Of a stretch of 36,587 nt of DNA, positions 1 through 9,490 are shown piece after piece. The position numbers and the translations under genes are program-made. The notes under the pieces were generated by a model, which saw only the letters and a program-made list of their open reading frames with translations, did no database searches and was not told where the DNA came from. Position 1 is the stretch's first letter. Every line of letters begins with the position of its first letter. Origin of the DNA: Macrococcus brunensis. Its GTDB lineage: Bacteria; Bacillota; Bacilli; Staphylococcales; Staphylococcaceae. The stretch covers positions 1 to 36,587 of the forward strand of contig NZ_SCWA01000019.1 in the NCBI RefSeq assembly GCF_004359615.1, written 5' to 3'.

Positions 1-10
1 TTCTCACCCT

Positions 11-126
11 GTCTGGTGATGATGGCAGAGAGGTCACACCTGTTCCCATACCGAACACAGAAGTTAAGCTCTCTAGCGCCGATGGTAGTTGGACTTACGT
101 TCCGCAAGAGTAGGACGTTGCCGGGC
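11..126 (+). rRNA. rrf: 5S ribosomal RNA (copy A)
   Basis: This is a complete 5S rRNA gene of about 115 nt, recognised by the conserved CCGAACACAGAAGTTAAGC stretch and the loop E region (GATGGTAG with GAGTAGG). The ends were set by pairing of bases 9-16 with 121-128, which forms helix I. It probably closes an rRNA operon that enters from the left. It differs from the second 5S copy (35421-35536) at four positions. Confidence 0.95.
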
Positions 127-157
127 AGTTTAAAAATGGATGCGATGAGCCGCACTC

Positions 158-181
158 GAGACCTGTTAGGTCTCTTTTTTT
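158..181 (+). terminator. Rho-independent terminator of the upstream rRNA operon
   Basis: GAGACC (158-163) pairs with GGTCTC (169-174) around a five-base loop and is followed by seven T. It lies about 30 bases after the 5S gene and is a good end for the rRNA transcript. Confidence 0.85.
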
Positions 182-184
182 ATG

Positions 185-203
185 TCTAAATTTAGATTAT
201 ACT
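185..203 (+). promoter_or_regulatory. Possible promoter and 12-bp palindrome before the decarboxylase
   Basis: A perfect palindrome TCTAAATTTAGA (185-196) sits just before a -10-like TATACT (198-203). No good -35 is visible; the expected site falls in the T-run of the preceding terminator. The palindrome could be an operator or chance in AT-rich DNA. The following gene has the Shine-Dalgarno AAGGAG at 213-218. Confidence 0.35.
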
Positions 204-230
204 GAACAGATATAAGGAGTGGATAATTAA

Positions 231-1550
231 ATGGAAATCACTCGCAGACTGTTCAGTTATTCAAATGCTATATCGCTGCACGTGCCTGGTCACCATGGAT
301 ATTCAATCGGTTCTTTGCAGTTACCCATCCATCATGATATGACTGAGATTACAGGACTTGATGATTATCATCATGCAGAAGAGGTGATTGCTGATAGTCA
401 ACGAAATCTTTCACGTTCGGAGCAGTATGAAGCTCGATATTTGGTGAACGGAACAACGGTTGGAATCCTGTCAGTTATTTACGCACATAAGAAAAAGAGC
501 CATAAAAAAGTAGCTATTATGCGGAACGCACATAAATCTGTCTTTAATGCACTTGATCTGACTGGAACAGAAGCCATTATTTTACCGATGACAGTATCAG
601 ATAAAATAAATCAATATGTAGGTATTGATGAATTGAATATTAAGGCGAAGCCGGAATTGGACGATGTTGATATAGCAGTGCTTACATATCCTAACTATTA
701 TGGTGAGACTTTTGATATAAAAGGCGCAATTGATTTCTTTCATGGACAGGGAATTGAAGTATTAGTCGATGAAGCTCATGGTGCTCATTTTGATATATCT
801 CCTCAGTTTCCAACTTCTTCGTTGAACGACGGGGCTGATTATATCGTACAGTCCTATCATAAAACACTGCCTGCTTTAACGATGGGGTCAGTGATACATA
901 TGAATAAGAACAGTCTTCTTCTTAAAGAAGTCTATGATTATCTTGCAATTTTACAGACCTCCAGTCCATCTTATCTGATTTTATCCAGTCTGGAGCAAGC
1001 GCATGAGTTTTACAGTCACTATAACGATGAAGTCTTTCATGAAAAACGTCAGGCGCTTCTTCATGCGCTGAGACATTTTGAGGTTATAGAGGTACAGGAT
1101 CCTTTGAAAGTCGTATTAAAAAAATCAGGCTATAGTGGTGAAGAGCTTAAAACGCTGCTTGAAGAGCAGGAAATTTATATAGAGCTTTCAAATTACGACA
1201 GTATACTTCTGGTACTGCCACTCTGGCACGAAGGGGATACATATCCTTTCAATGAATTATTACGAAGGCTGAAGCGTATTGGACTAGAGGACAGAGAACC
1301 GTTAGAGCTGCCTCATCCCTTAAATGTAAATGAAGGTGTTTATTCTCCTGTTAAAGGAGGATATCAGGAGGTCCTGTTGGAAGAAGGCGTAGGACAGAGG
1401 GTTTATCATGCGCTTATTCCTTATCCACCGGGTATTCCTTATGTACTGCCGGGGGAGAGACTGAGCGAAGCACATGTAAAGGTCCTCAGTGCCTATCAAA
1501 ATGTTCATGGTATAATAGATGGAAAAATCACCATTATAGATGAGAGGTAA
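231..1550 (+). CDS. Orn/Lys/Arg decarboxylase family protein (YaaO-like, PLP-dependent)
   Basis: A fold-type I PLP enzyme of the ornithine/lysine/arginine decarboxylase group, 439 aa. The N-terminal HVPGHHG motif, DEAH at residues 180-183 and the probable PLP lysine in SYHK (Lys211) support this. The C-terminal third resembles the family's C-terminal domain. The family makes polyamines or diamines from basic amino acids, but the substrate cannot be read from sequence. Members at this position in Bacilli are often listed only as lysine decarboxylase-like. The stop codon overlaps the first base of the tmk start (TAATG), so the two are probably cotranscribed. The start at 231 is reasonable, although the Shine-Dalgarno AAGGAG at 213-218 is 12 bases away, a wide gap. 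Confidence 0.85.
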   Translation: MEITRRLFSYSNAISLHVPGHHGYSIGSLQLPIHHDMTEITGLDDYHHAEEVIADSQRNLSRSEQYEARYLVNGTTVGILSVIYAHKKKSHKKVAIMRNAHKSVFNALDLTGTEAIILPMTVSDKINQYVGIDELNIKAKPELDDVDIAVLTYPNYYGETFDIKGAIDFFHGQGIEVLVDEAHGAHFDISPQFPTSSLNDGADYIVQSYHKTLPALTMGSVIHMNKNSLLLKEVYDYLAILQTSSPSYLILSSLEQAHEFYSHYNDEVFHEKRQALLHALRHFEVIEVQDPLKVVLKKSGYSGEELKTLLEEQEIYIELSNYDSILLVLPLWHEGDTYPFNELLRRLKRIGLEDREPLELPHPLNVNEGVYSPVKGGYQEVLLEEGVGQRVYHALIPYPPGIPYVLPGERLSEAHVKVLSAYQNVHGIIDGKITIIDER

Positions 1551-2155
1551 TGAGTATGTTTATAACGTTTGAAGGTCCTGAAGGCTCAGGAAAATCTACA
1601 GTGATGCAGGCGATAGCTAAGCGTCTTGACCAGCCTTTGATCACAACGCGTGAGCCTGGAGGCATTCGAATCAGCGAGGCAATCAGAGAACTGCTGCTCT
1701 CTGATGACTACCATATGGATGCACGAACAGAAGCATTATTATTTGCTGCAAGCCGTCGCCAGCATCTCGTAGAGAAAGTGGTGCCTGCTTTAAATGCAGG
1801 TCAAATCGTCCTCTGTGACCGGTTTATAGACAGCTCTCTTGCTTATCAAGGTTATGCACGAGGGATAGGCGCCGCAGAGATTATGTCGATTAATCAGTTT
1901 GCGATTGAAAGCTATATGCCTGACCTGACGCTCTACTTAAAAGTGGACCCGGAGATTGGTCTTACCCGTATTATGTCTAATCAGCGGGAAACAAATCGTC
2001 TGGATAATGAATCGCTGGCCTTTCATCAACGCGTCTGTGAGGGCTATGATCAGCTGGCGAATACATACGACAGGATCGTGACCATTGATGCAGCGCAACC
2101 GATTGACAAAGTGATAGAAGACGCCTATCAAGTCATCATCAAAAAATTAGACTGA
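1550..2155 (+). CDS. tmk: Thymidylate kinase
   Basis: Phosphorylates dTMP to dTDP in dTTP synthesis; cytosolic and essential. The P-loop GPEGSGKS lies at residues 9-16 and the DR substrate-binding motif at about 90-91, followed by SSLAYQG. The length of 201 aa is normal for the family. The start is one of two ATGs six bases apart (1550 or 1556). GAGAGG at 1542-1547 is better spaced for 1556, but homologues begin M-S-x-F-I-T, which favours 1550. The gene follows the decarboxylase directly and lies before holB, another replication gene. Confidence 0.97.
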   Translation: MSMFITFEGPEGSGKSTVMQAIAKRLDQPLITTREPGGIRISEAIRELLLSDDYHMDARTEALLFAASRRQHLVEKVVPALNAGQIVLCDRFIDSSLAYQGYARGIGAAEIMSINQFAIESYMPDLTLYLKVDPEIGLTRIMSNQRETNRLDNESLAFHQRVCEGYDQLANTYDRIVTIDAAQPIDKVIEDAYQVIIKKLD

Positions 2156-2157
2156 TA

Positions 2158-2166
2158 TGTTATAAT
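2158..2166 (+). promoter_or_regulatory. Possible extended -10 promoter between tmk and holB
   Basis: TGTTATAAT matches the extended -10 (TG-n-TATAAT) exactly, three bases after the tmk stop. No convincing -35 lies about 17 bases upstream. It would make a transcript starting near 2173 that carries the hairpin at 2184-2207 and holB. Confidence 0.45.
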
Positions 2167-2183
2167 GTCATGTAGATGATGGT

Positions 2184-2208
2184 AGCAGCTGCAGAAATGC
2201 AGCTGTTT
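2184..2208 (+). terminator. GAAA-tetraloop hairpin in the tmk-holB gap (weak terminator or leader hairpin)
   Basis: CAGCTGCA (2186-2193) and TGCAGCTG (2198-2205) form a perfect 8-bp stem closed by GAAA. G-U and A-U pairs extend it to 10 bp. Only three T follow, so it is a poor terminator. It may instead be a stable leader hairpin or partial attenuator before holB. Confidence 0.5.
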
Positions 2209-2228
2209 CGATATATATGGGGGTTCTT

Positions 2229-3140
2229 ATGATTAACCAGCTGGAACGTTTGGTAAGTAAAGAAAAGCTGTCGCACGCTTATCTGTTTGAAGGGACATTA
2301 AGAGATGACCTCAAACAGCAGGCGTTGGAATTTGCAGCGCGTATATTATGTCAAGACGAGCAATGTGAATCCAGGGTTCGTCAACATAACTATGCAGATT
2401 TTTACTGGCTGGAGACAGATGAGCAGACCATCAAAAAAGAGATGATAGAAGATGTTCTCCATCGCATGAATCAGAAACCTGTCGAAAGGACACACAAAGT
2501 CTATGTGATTGTTGACTTTGATAAAGTGACGGTTCAAGGAGAGAACTCGATTCTTAAGTTTCTGGAAGAACCACCTGCTAATACAATCGCTTTGCTCCTC
2601 ACAACAAAGTCAGGCGATATTCTACCGACTATTCATTCCAGATGTCAGCATATCATCATTCATTCAGCGAGTACTTATGAGGAAATGCTTAAACTGGATA
2701 TCCATGCAGATATAGCAGCGACTCTGTCTGCACTGTCATTCAGTACAGACGAAGCACAGGAATGGATTCAGGATAAGTTATTTGAAGAACTGAGACGTGC
2801 TCTTCTGAAGTGGGCGGATCAAATACAAAAAGATCCACAGATGGGACTTATACAGCTTGTCGATTTACTAAACGAAGCAAATGAACGGGAGAGTCAGTTA
2901 CTGATACTCGATATGCTGCAGCTCTATTTCCAGGATATGATTTACCTGAAAATTGGGCGCGAGACGCATACCAGCTATCCGGACCACCAGATTAAATTAA
3001 AGCAGCTGAGTGAACATATATCGTTACAGACTTTAACACAGTGGATTGACACGACGCAGAAAGCTAAACAGAAGCTGCTGCAGTATGTCAGTCCGATGTT
3101 AGTCATGGAACAGATCGCCATTGAAATAGCAAAGGGGTGA
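2229..3140 (+). CDS. holB: DNA polymerase III delta prime subunit
   Basis: Clamp-loader subunit (AAA+ fold) that helps place the beta sliding clamp on DNA. N-terminal LSHAYLFEG is typical of HolB. Further on, ENSILKFLEEPP and HSRCQ correspond to the conserved clamp-loader region around the arginine-finger segment. An in-frame ATG at 2217 exists, but the GGGGG at 2219-2223 is correctly spaced for the ATG at 2229, giving 303 aa. The stop overlaps the upstream end of ricT. The c-di-AMP receptor gene common between tmk and holB in Bacilli is absent here. Confidence 0.93.
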   Translation: MINQLERLVSKEKLSHAYLFEGTLRDDLKQQALEFAARILCQDEQCESRVRQHNYADFYWLETDEQTIKKEMIEDVLHRMNQKPVERTHKVYVIVDFDKVTVQGENSILKFLEEPPANTIALLLTTKSGDILPTIHSRCQHIIIHSASTYEEMLKLDIHADIAATLSALSFSTDEAQEWIQDKLFEELRRALLKWADQIQKDPQMGLIQLVDLLNEANERESQLLILDMLQLYFQDMIYLKIGRETHTSYPDHQIKLKQLSEHISLQTLTQWIDTTQKAKQKLLQYVSPMLVMEQIAIEIAKG

Positions 3141-3145
3141 AAGCA

Positions 3146-3952
3146 TTGACAGAAATTATTGGCGTCAAATATCATATAGCTGATAAAACAGCCTATTTTC
3201 TACCCGACCATGAACAGTATGAGCTCGGAGATTATGTGGTTGTTGAATCAAAAAGAGGGAAAGAACTTGCCCGTGTCGTCATCGGTAACCGTGAAGTAGC
3301 TGACGATGCAGTTGTCCAGCCGGTGCCTCAGATTAAGCACCGGGCAACGCCGGAGGATTTTCATAAATATGAGCAGAATATGCTCGATGCTGATAAAGCA
3401 TTTAAAAGATGTAAAGAGCTGATCAAGAAGCATCAGCTGGACATGGGGCTGGTCAACGCAGAATATACGTTAGATAAAGGGAAAATTATTTTTAATTTTA
3501 CAGCGAGCGAACGTATAGATTTCAGAGAGCTGGTTAAAAGCCTTGCTTTCGAACTGAAGACGAGAATAGAATTACGTCAGATTGGTGTACGTGATGAAGC
3601 AAAGATTCTTGGTGGCATCGGTCCGTGTGGCCGCAGTCTGTGCTGTTCAACTTATTTAGGTGATTTTGAACCGGTGTCAATCAAGATGGCAAAAGATCAA
3701 AACTTGTCGCTGAATCCGACCAAGATATCAGGGGCGTGCGGCCGGCTGATGTGCTGTCTGAAATATGAAAATGATTATTACGAAGAAACAAGACGCAAAC
3801 TGCCAGATGTCGGACAGAAGATAGACACACCTGAAGGCCCTGGTAAAGTGATTGCGCTTAATATTCTGGACGTCACTATGCAGGTCAAAGTTCAGGGCGT
3901 AGAACAGCCACTCGAATATCATCTGGACGAAATTATGCAAGGAGTTAATTAG
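3146..3952 (+). CDS. ricT: RicT/YaaT, PSP1-domain Fe-S protein of the RNase Y-associated complex
   Basis: PSP1-domain protein. In Bacillus subtilis YaaT (RicT) forms the Y-complex with YlbF and YmcA, which binds iron-sulfur clusters and guides RNase Y in mRNA maturation. Two cysteine clusters are plain: GPCGRSLCC (Cys161, 166, 167) and GACGRLMCC (Cys198, 203, 204). The reading frame can start at a GTG at 3137, overlapping the holB stop. The AAAGGGG at 3131-3137 is better spaced for the TTG at 3146, and homologues are short at the N-terminus. The TTG start is inferred (268 aa). yabA follows with no gap. Confidence 0.92.
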   Translation: MTEIIGVKYHIADKTAYFLPDHEQYELGDYVVVESKRGKELARVVIGNREVADDAVVQPVPQIKHRATPEDFHKYEQNMLDADKAFKRCKELIKKHQLDMGLVNAEYTLDKGKIIFNFTASERIDFRELVKSLAFELKTRIELRQIGVRDEAKILGGIGPCGRSLCCSTYLGDFEPVSIKMAKDQNLSLNPTKISGACGRLMCCLKYENDYYEETRRKLPDVGQKIDTPEGPGKVIALNILDVTMQVKVQGVEQPLEYHLDEIMQGVN

Positions 3953-4273
3953 ATGAATAGAGATGAACTACTGAATGAAATAGTGGAAATGGAGCAGCAG
4001 ATGCTGCGCCTGCAGCAGAGTTTCATTTCTCTGAAGCAGCAGACTGTTGAGCTTGTAGAGGAAAATGTCGCGCTGAAACTGGAACGTGATAATCTGCAGC
4101 GCATGATACAGACACCACGCAATCAACCTAAAAAAATGAAATCCCTGCAGAGTAAGGATAACCTGGCTATGCTCTATGCTGAAGGTTTCCATATTTGTCG
4201 TGGAGAACTATTTGGTAAGCATAGAGGAGGCGGGGACTGCATGTTCTGCCTAAGCTTACTGGATTCAGATTAA
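3953..4273 (+). CDS. yabA: Replication initiation control protein YabA
   Basis: Small regulator (106 aa) that binds both DnaA and the DnaN clamp and limits re-initiation. The N-terminal 55 residues form a leucine-rich coiled coil used for tetramerisation in the family. The C-terminus carries a zinc site built from His80, Cys82, Cys96 and Cys99 (FHIC and GDCMFC). The ATG directly follows the ricT stop, with AAGGAG inside the ricT end. The gene ends in a strong terminator. Confidence 0.95.
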   Translation: MNRDELLNEIVEMEQQMLRLQQSFISLKQQTVELVEENVALKLERDNLQRMIQTPRNQPKKMKSLQSKDNLAMLYAEGFHICRGELFGKHRGGGDCMFCLSLLDSD

Positions 4274-4296
4274 AAAAGGCAGTCATGCCTTTTTTT
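4272..4296 (+). terminator. Rho-independent terminator after yabA
   Basis: AAAAAAGGCA (4272-4281) pairs with TGCCTTTTTT around the loop GTCA, and the T-run doubles as the 3' arm. It overlaps the yabA stop and lies only 13 bases before the yabB start, so yabB expression would depend on read-through or a promoter I cannot see. Confidence 0.85.
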
Positions 4297-4309
4297 ATTG
4301 GAGGAAATA

Positions 4310-5035
4310 ATGAAGACGAATGAACGGATAGACCGGCTGATCAAAGAAGGGTTAAGTATCATTCAGAATGATGAAGTATTTTCATTTTCAACAGATGCAC
4401 TGCTACTTGCTCATTTTGTCAGACCGATTAAAAAAGGGCGTGTCATGGATTTATGCAGTGGTAATGCGATTATTCCGCTCCTGCTCAGCGACAAGATGAC
4501 CGTACCGATTGAAGGGATAGAGATACAGCCGGCTCTTGTCGATATAGCAAGGCGATCAGTGACCTTGAATGAACTGGATAACCAGATTCAGATTCATGAG
4601 GGAGATCTGCGTACAGTGAATCAGTCAGTGCTGCCGAGTCAATATGATATCGTGACTTGTAACCCGCCTTATTTCAGGGAAAACCAGTCTTTTCAGCATC
4701 TAAAAGAAGCGCATCGCATAGCGCGCCATGAAATATTCTGTACACTGGATGACTGCATCAGTGCGAGCCGACATCTGCTGAAGCAGGGAGGCAGGCTGTA
4801 TATGGTGCACCGCGCAGATCGGCTGGTGGACTGTCTGGTCAGTATGCGGCAGGGGGGGATTGAGCCTAAAGCCATCTGGCAGATTTACTCGAGACCTGAT
4901 AAACCGACAGCTGTCACCATCGTTATTGAAGCGGTAAAAGGAGGCAAGCCGGACTGTAAAGTGATGCCGCCTTTTTATATTTATCAGAATGACGGCGATT
5001 ACAGTGAGGAGATGCATGAGGTCTATTATGGCTGA
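4310..5035 (+). CDS. yabB: tRNA1(Val) (adenine(37)-N6)-methyltransferase family protein (YabB/TrmN6)
   Basis: SAM-dependent N6-adenine methyltransferase. [15 protein letters not shown] is the SAM-binding motif I, and NPPY at residues 118-121 is the catalytic motif of N6-adenine (and some other) methylases. Family members modify A37 of a tRNA. The RNA target here is inferred from the family. GGAGGAAATAATG at 4300-4312 fixes the start; the longer TTG start at 4298 would place the Shine-Dalgarno inside the gene. The length is 241 aa. It overlaps the next gene by 8 bases. Confidence 0.88.
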   Translation: MKTNERIDRLIKEGLSIIQNDEVFSFSTDALLLAHFVRPIKKGRVMDLCSGNAIIPLLLSDKMTVPIEGIEIQPALVDIARRSVTLNELDNQIQIHEGDLRTVNQSVLPSQYDIVTCNPPYFRENQSFQHLKEAHRIARHEIFCTLDDCISASRHLLKQGGRLYMVHRADRLVDCLVSMRQGGIEPKAIWQIYSRPDKPTAVTIVIEAVKGGKPDCKVMPPFYIYQNDGDYSEEMHEVYYG

Positions 5036-5282
5036 CCACTTCATTTATATTCTGGAATGTGCAGATGGGACTTATTACACAGGCTATACAACGGATCTTG
5101 ATAGAAGACTGAACGCCCATAACAAAGGGACCGGCGCTAAGTATACACGGGCAAGACGGCCCGTGAGACGTCTTTACGAAGAAGTGTTCTCGACAAAACA
5201 AGAAGCTATGCAGCGCGAGTATGCCATAAAGCAGTTAACTCGGTTACAGAAGGAACGACTGATTAAAGGAGTGAAGAAATGA
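5028..5282 (+). CDS. GIY-YIG domain protein (YazA/UPF0213 family)
   Basis: A single-domain GIY-YIG protein of 84 aa. [17 protein letters not shown] holds the YIL and YTG halves of the motif (GIY-YIG variant Y-I-L...Y-T-G), and [10 protein letters not shown] and the AKYTRARRP region follow. It is related to the SLX1/UvrC-type nuclease domain, but cellular function is unknown for most stand-alone bacterial members. The ATG at 5028, with TGAGGT at 5016-5021, matches homologue N-termini. It overlaps yabB by 8 bases and rsmI by 4, so the three are translationally linked. Confidence 0.9.
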   Translation: MADHFIYILECADGTYYTGYTTDLDRRLNAHNKGTGAKYTRARRPVRRLYEEVFSTKQEAMQREYAIKQLTRLQKERLIKGVKK

Positions 5283-6112
5283 CTTTATATTTAGTGGGGA
5301 CGCCGATCGGTAATCTGGAAGATATCACGTTTCGTGCCGTCCGTATATTGAAAGAAGCAGACATCATTGCCTGTGAAGACACACGTGTGACAGGGAAACT
5401 GACCCATCATTATGATATCGACACGCCGCTGAAAAGTTATCATGAACATAATAAGGACAGGATGACTGAGCAGCTGGTAGAAGTTCTGACATCAGGGAAA
5501 ACGGTTGCTCTCGTGTCAGATGCAGGCCTTCCTCTCATCAGTGATCCAGGCTATGAACTGGTTATTGCTGTTAGAGAAGCAGGTATTCGTGTGGAAACTG
5601 TGCCAGGACCGAACGCCGCCCTTACGGCACTGATGACAAGCGGTCTGTCTTCTTACTCCTTTTTGTTTACAGGCTTTCTGCCACGTAAAGAAAGTGAGAA
5701 AAAAGCTAAGCTTGAGACGCTGATGAATGAACCTCATTCAGTCATTCTTTATGAATCTCCTTTTCGCGTCAAAGATACACTGATGGCGATTGAGAAAATC
5801 GACAAAAACAGGCGTGTTGCACTTGGCCGTGAACTGACAAAGAAATTTGAACAGGTGATTACATTGCCGGTCGATAGACTGCTCCAGGAGCTGGAGATCA
5901 GCATTCCTCTAAAAGGTGAATTTGTTATTGTCATAGATGGACAGTATGAAACGGACGAAGCGGATATGTGGTGGCATCAACTGTCGATAAACGAGCATGT
6001 TGAATATTACATGGAGAAGAATATGTCTTCTAAAGAAGCGATTAAACAAGTGGCAGTCGACCGCCAGATTCAAAAGAGAGAAGTCTATGATAGCTATCAT
6101 ATTAATAAATAA
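5279..6112 (+). CDS. rsmI: 16S rRNA (cytidine(1402)-2'-O)-methyltransferase
   Basis: Methylates the 2'-O of C1402 in the decoding centre of 16S rRNA using SAM. It belongs to the tetrapyrrole methylase fold. [11 protein letters not shown] at residues 7-17, [16 protein letters not shown] and [10 protein letters not shown] are family signatures. The 277-aa length is usual. Its ATG overlaps the previous stop (ATGA). It ends in a hairpin shared with the convergent abrB gene. Confidence 0.96.
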   Translation: MTLYLVGTPIGNLEDITFRAVRILKEADIIACEDTRVTGKLTHHYDIDTPLKSYHEHNKDRMTEQLVEVLTSGKTVALVSDAGLPLISDPGYELVIAVREAGIRVETVPGPNAALTALMTSGLSSYSFLFTGFLPRKESEKKAKLETLMNEPHSVILYESPFRVKDTLMAIEKIDKNRRVALGRELTKKFEQVITLPVDRLLQELEISIPLKGEFVIVIDGQYETDEADMWWHQLSINEHVEYYMEKNMSSKEAIKQVAVDRQIQKREVYDSYHINK

Positions 6113-6113
6113 A

Positions 6114-6148
6114 AGGCCCCAGCGCATACTGCGCAAGGGCCTGTTTCA
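6114..6148. terminator. Bidirectional terminator between rsmI and abrB
   Basis: AGGCCC (6114-6119) pairs with GGGCCT (6137-6142), and inside it GCGCA (6122-6126) pairs with TGCGC (6130-6134). A-rich bases flank the left side and T-rich bases the right, so it could stop transcription from both convergent genes. Confidence 0.75.
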
Positions 6149-6433
6149 TTATTTTGCTTCTTTTTCACGTTCCTGAATTTCTTTGATCAGCTGTTCAGCG
6201 CCCTCTTTACTGAGGACGATTTTACCACCTGCGAGCATGTAGTTGTCTTCTGAAACATCGCCAGTAACAGCACAAGTCATACTTGGTTTGTATTTTTTAA
6301 GAATGATTTTGTCAGCATCTGTGTAGATTTCGAGAGCATCTTTCTCAGCGATATCTAAAATACGACGTAATTCGATTGGAATAACCACACGACCTAATTC
6401 ATCAACTTTTCTTACAATTCCTGTAGATTTCAT
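6149..6433 (-). CDS. abrB: AbrB-family transition-state regulator
   Basis: DNA-binding regulator of 94 aa. The N-terminal 50 residues form the SpoVT-AbrB swapped-hairpin domain (GIVRKVDELGRVVIPIELRR), and the C-terminal half is the AbrB dimerisation region. In B. subtilis AbrB represses many post-exponential genes and its own gene. It is the only leftward gene here and diverges from metG, as in Bacillus. AGGAGG (complement of 6443-6448) lies nine bases before the ATG. The promoter is visible and overlaps a CGACA palindrome. The regulon in this non-sporulating-type organism is unknown. Confidence 0.95.
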   Translation of the reverse strand: MKSTGIVRKVDELGRVVIPIELRRILDIAEKDALEIYTDADKIILKKYKPSMTCAVTGDVSEDNYMLAGGKIVLSKEGAEQLIKEIQEREKEAK

Positions 6434-6465
6434 TATATATATCCTCCTGTAGAATCATTTTCTAA

Positions 6466-6500
6466 TTCGACATTATTTTTTTATTTTTCGACATTTGTCG
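6466..6500. promoter_or_regulatory. TCGACA motifs in the abrB leader (possible AbrB operator)
   Basis: TTCGACATT at 6466-6474 and the palindrome CGACATTTGTCG at 6489-6500 lie in the first 40 bases of the abrB transcript. The same core recurs at 6584-6589 and inverted at 6607-6613 near metG. Repeated dyads at an autoregulated-type gene suggest an operator. The link to AbrB is inferred. Confidence 0.5.
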
Positions 6501-6507
6501 TAATTAG

Positions 6508-6536
6508 AATATACTACCATAAATATACAAAGTCAA
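6508..6536 (-). promoter_or_regulatory. abrB promoter
   Basis: On the minus strand TTGACT (6536-6531) and TATATT (6513-6508) are separated by exactly 17 bases, a strong sigma-A pair. The predicted start lies near 6501, at the edge of the CGACATTTGTCG palindrome. Confidence 0.8.
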
Positions 6537-6582
6537 TAACAATAAATCTAAAAAACAACTCTGTAACATAATGGTAATAAAA

Positions 6583-6615
6583 ATCGACATCAAAATTTTT
6601 ATACTGTGTCGAATT
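6583..6615. promoter_or_regulatory. Inverted TCGACA pair upstream of the metG promoter
   Basis: AATCGACA (6582-6589) and TGTCGAATT (6607-6615) form an inverted pair separated by 17 bases, roughly two helical turns between centres. It lies just upstream of the metG -35 (6630). The rest of the 255-bp abrB-metG gap is AT-rich and shows no RNA gene or riboswitch. Confidence 0.4.
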
Positions 6616-6629
6616 TACATTTAAAGGAA

Positions 6630-6658
6630 TTGAATTACATGCTTATTTTCGGTATATT
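6630..6658 (+). promoter_or_regulatory. metG promoter
   Basis: TTGAAT (6630-6635) and TATATT (6653-6658) with a 17-base spacer. The predicted leader is only about 25 bases and holds AAGGAGG before the ATG, so there is no room for a T-box. Confidence 0.75.
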
Positions 6659-6661
6659 TAA

Positions 6662-8650
<1,989 letters not shown>

Positions 8651-8660
8651 GAGGAATAAG

Positions 8661-9425
8661 ATGTTAATCGATACACATGTTCACTTAAATGCGGATCAGT
8701 ATGACGAAGACCTCCAGCAAGTCATTGACCGTGCCCTGGAAGCAAGGATTGATCGCATGATTGTCGTTGGTTTTGACGAGAAGACAATCAAACGGACAAT
8801 GGAACTTATCGAGCAGTATGATTTTGTTTACGGCGTTATCGGCTGGCACCCAGTTGATGCCATTGATTTCACGGATGACTACTATGACTGGATCAAAGAA
8901 CTGGCGACACACGACAAAATCGTAGCGATTGGTGAAATGGGTCTTGATTATCATTGGGACAAATCGCCGAAAGATGTTCAGAAAGAAGTCTTCAGACGCC
9001 AGATTGCACTGGCAAAAGAACTGAAGAAACCTATTGTGATTCATAACAGAGAAGCGACGCAGGATGTCGTTGATATTCTAAAAGAAGAGAATGCGGCTGA
9101 AGTCGGTGGTGTCATGCACAGCTTCAGTGGTTCAACAGAGATCTGTGATGAAATTCTGAAGTTGAACTTTATTATTTCTTTAGGAGGTCCAGTCACGTTT
9201 AAAAATGCAAGACAGCCTAAAGAAGTGGCGCAGCACGTTCCACTCGATAAACTGATCGTTGAAACAGATGCGCCGTATCTGACACCGCATCCTTATCGAG
9301 GTAAACGTAACGAACCCGCTTATGTAAAACTGGTAGCAGAACAGATTGCAGAGTTACGCGGCATCAGTTATGAAGCGTTAGCTGAGGCAACAACGCAGAA
9401 TGCAGAAAGATTATTTAGACTATAG
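8661..9425 (+). CDS. tatD: TatD-family metal-dependent DNase/hydrolase
   Basis: TIM-barrel metal-dependent hydrolase of 254 aa. Visible metal ligands are H6-x-H8 (THVH), the glutamate in GEMGLDYH, histidines in VIHNREA and MHSFSG, and the aspartate in ETDAPYLTPHPYRG. The family shows 3'-5' exonuclease or D-aminoacyl-type hydrolase activity; the physiological role is uncertain. AGGAGG at 8649-8654 fixes the ATG at 8661 and excludes a longer frame that runs back into metG. Cotranscribed with metG. Confidence 0.93.
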   Translation: MLIDTHVHLNADQYDEDLQQVIDRALEARIDRMIVVGFDEKTIKRTMELIEQYDFVYGVIGWHPVDAIDFTDDYYDWIKELATHDKIVAIGEMGLDYHWDKSPKDVQKEVFRRQIALAKELKKPIVIHNREATQDVVDILKEENAAEVGGVMHSFSGSTEICDEILKLNFIISLGGPVTFKNARQPKEVAQHVPLDKLIVETDAPYLTPHPYRGKRNEPAYVKLVAEQIAELRGISYEALAEATTQNAERLFRL

Positions 9426-9432
9426 TTTGACA

Positions 9433-9464
9433 GGCAGAAATCCAGGTCAGGATTTCTGCCTTTT
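9433..9464 (+). terminator. Rho-independent terminator after tatD
   Basis: GGCAGAAATCC (9433-9443) pairs perfectly with GGATTTCTGCC (9450-9460) around a six-base loop, followed by TTTT. It ends the metG-tatD transcript. Confidence 0.9.
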
Positions 9465-9465
9465 A

Positions 9466-9474
9466 TGCTATAAT
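9466..9474 (+). promoter_or_regulatory. Extended -10 promoter for rnmV-ksgA
   Basis: TGCTATAAT is a perfect extended -10. It begins two bases after the T-run of the preceding terminator, so any -35 lies within the terminator stem. The transcript would start near 9481, only about ten bases before the chosen rnmV ATG. Confidence 0.6.
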
Positions 9475-9490
9475 GAGACAGGTGATTTTA

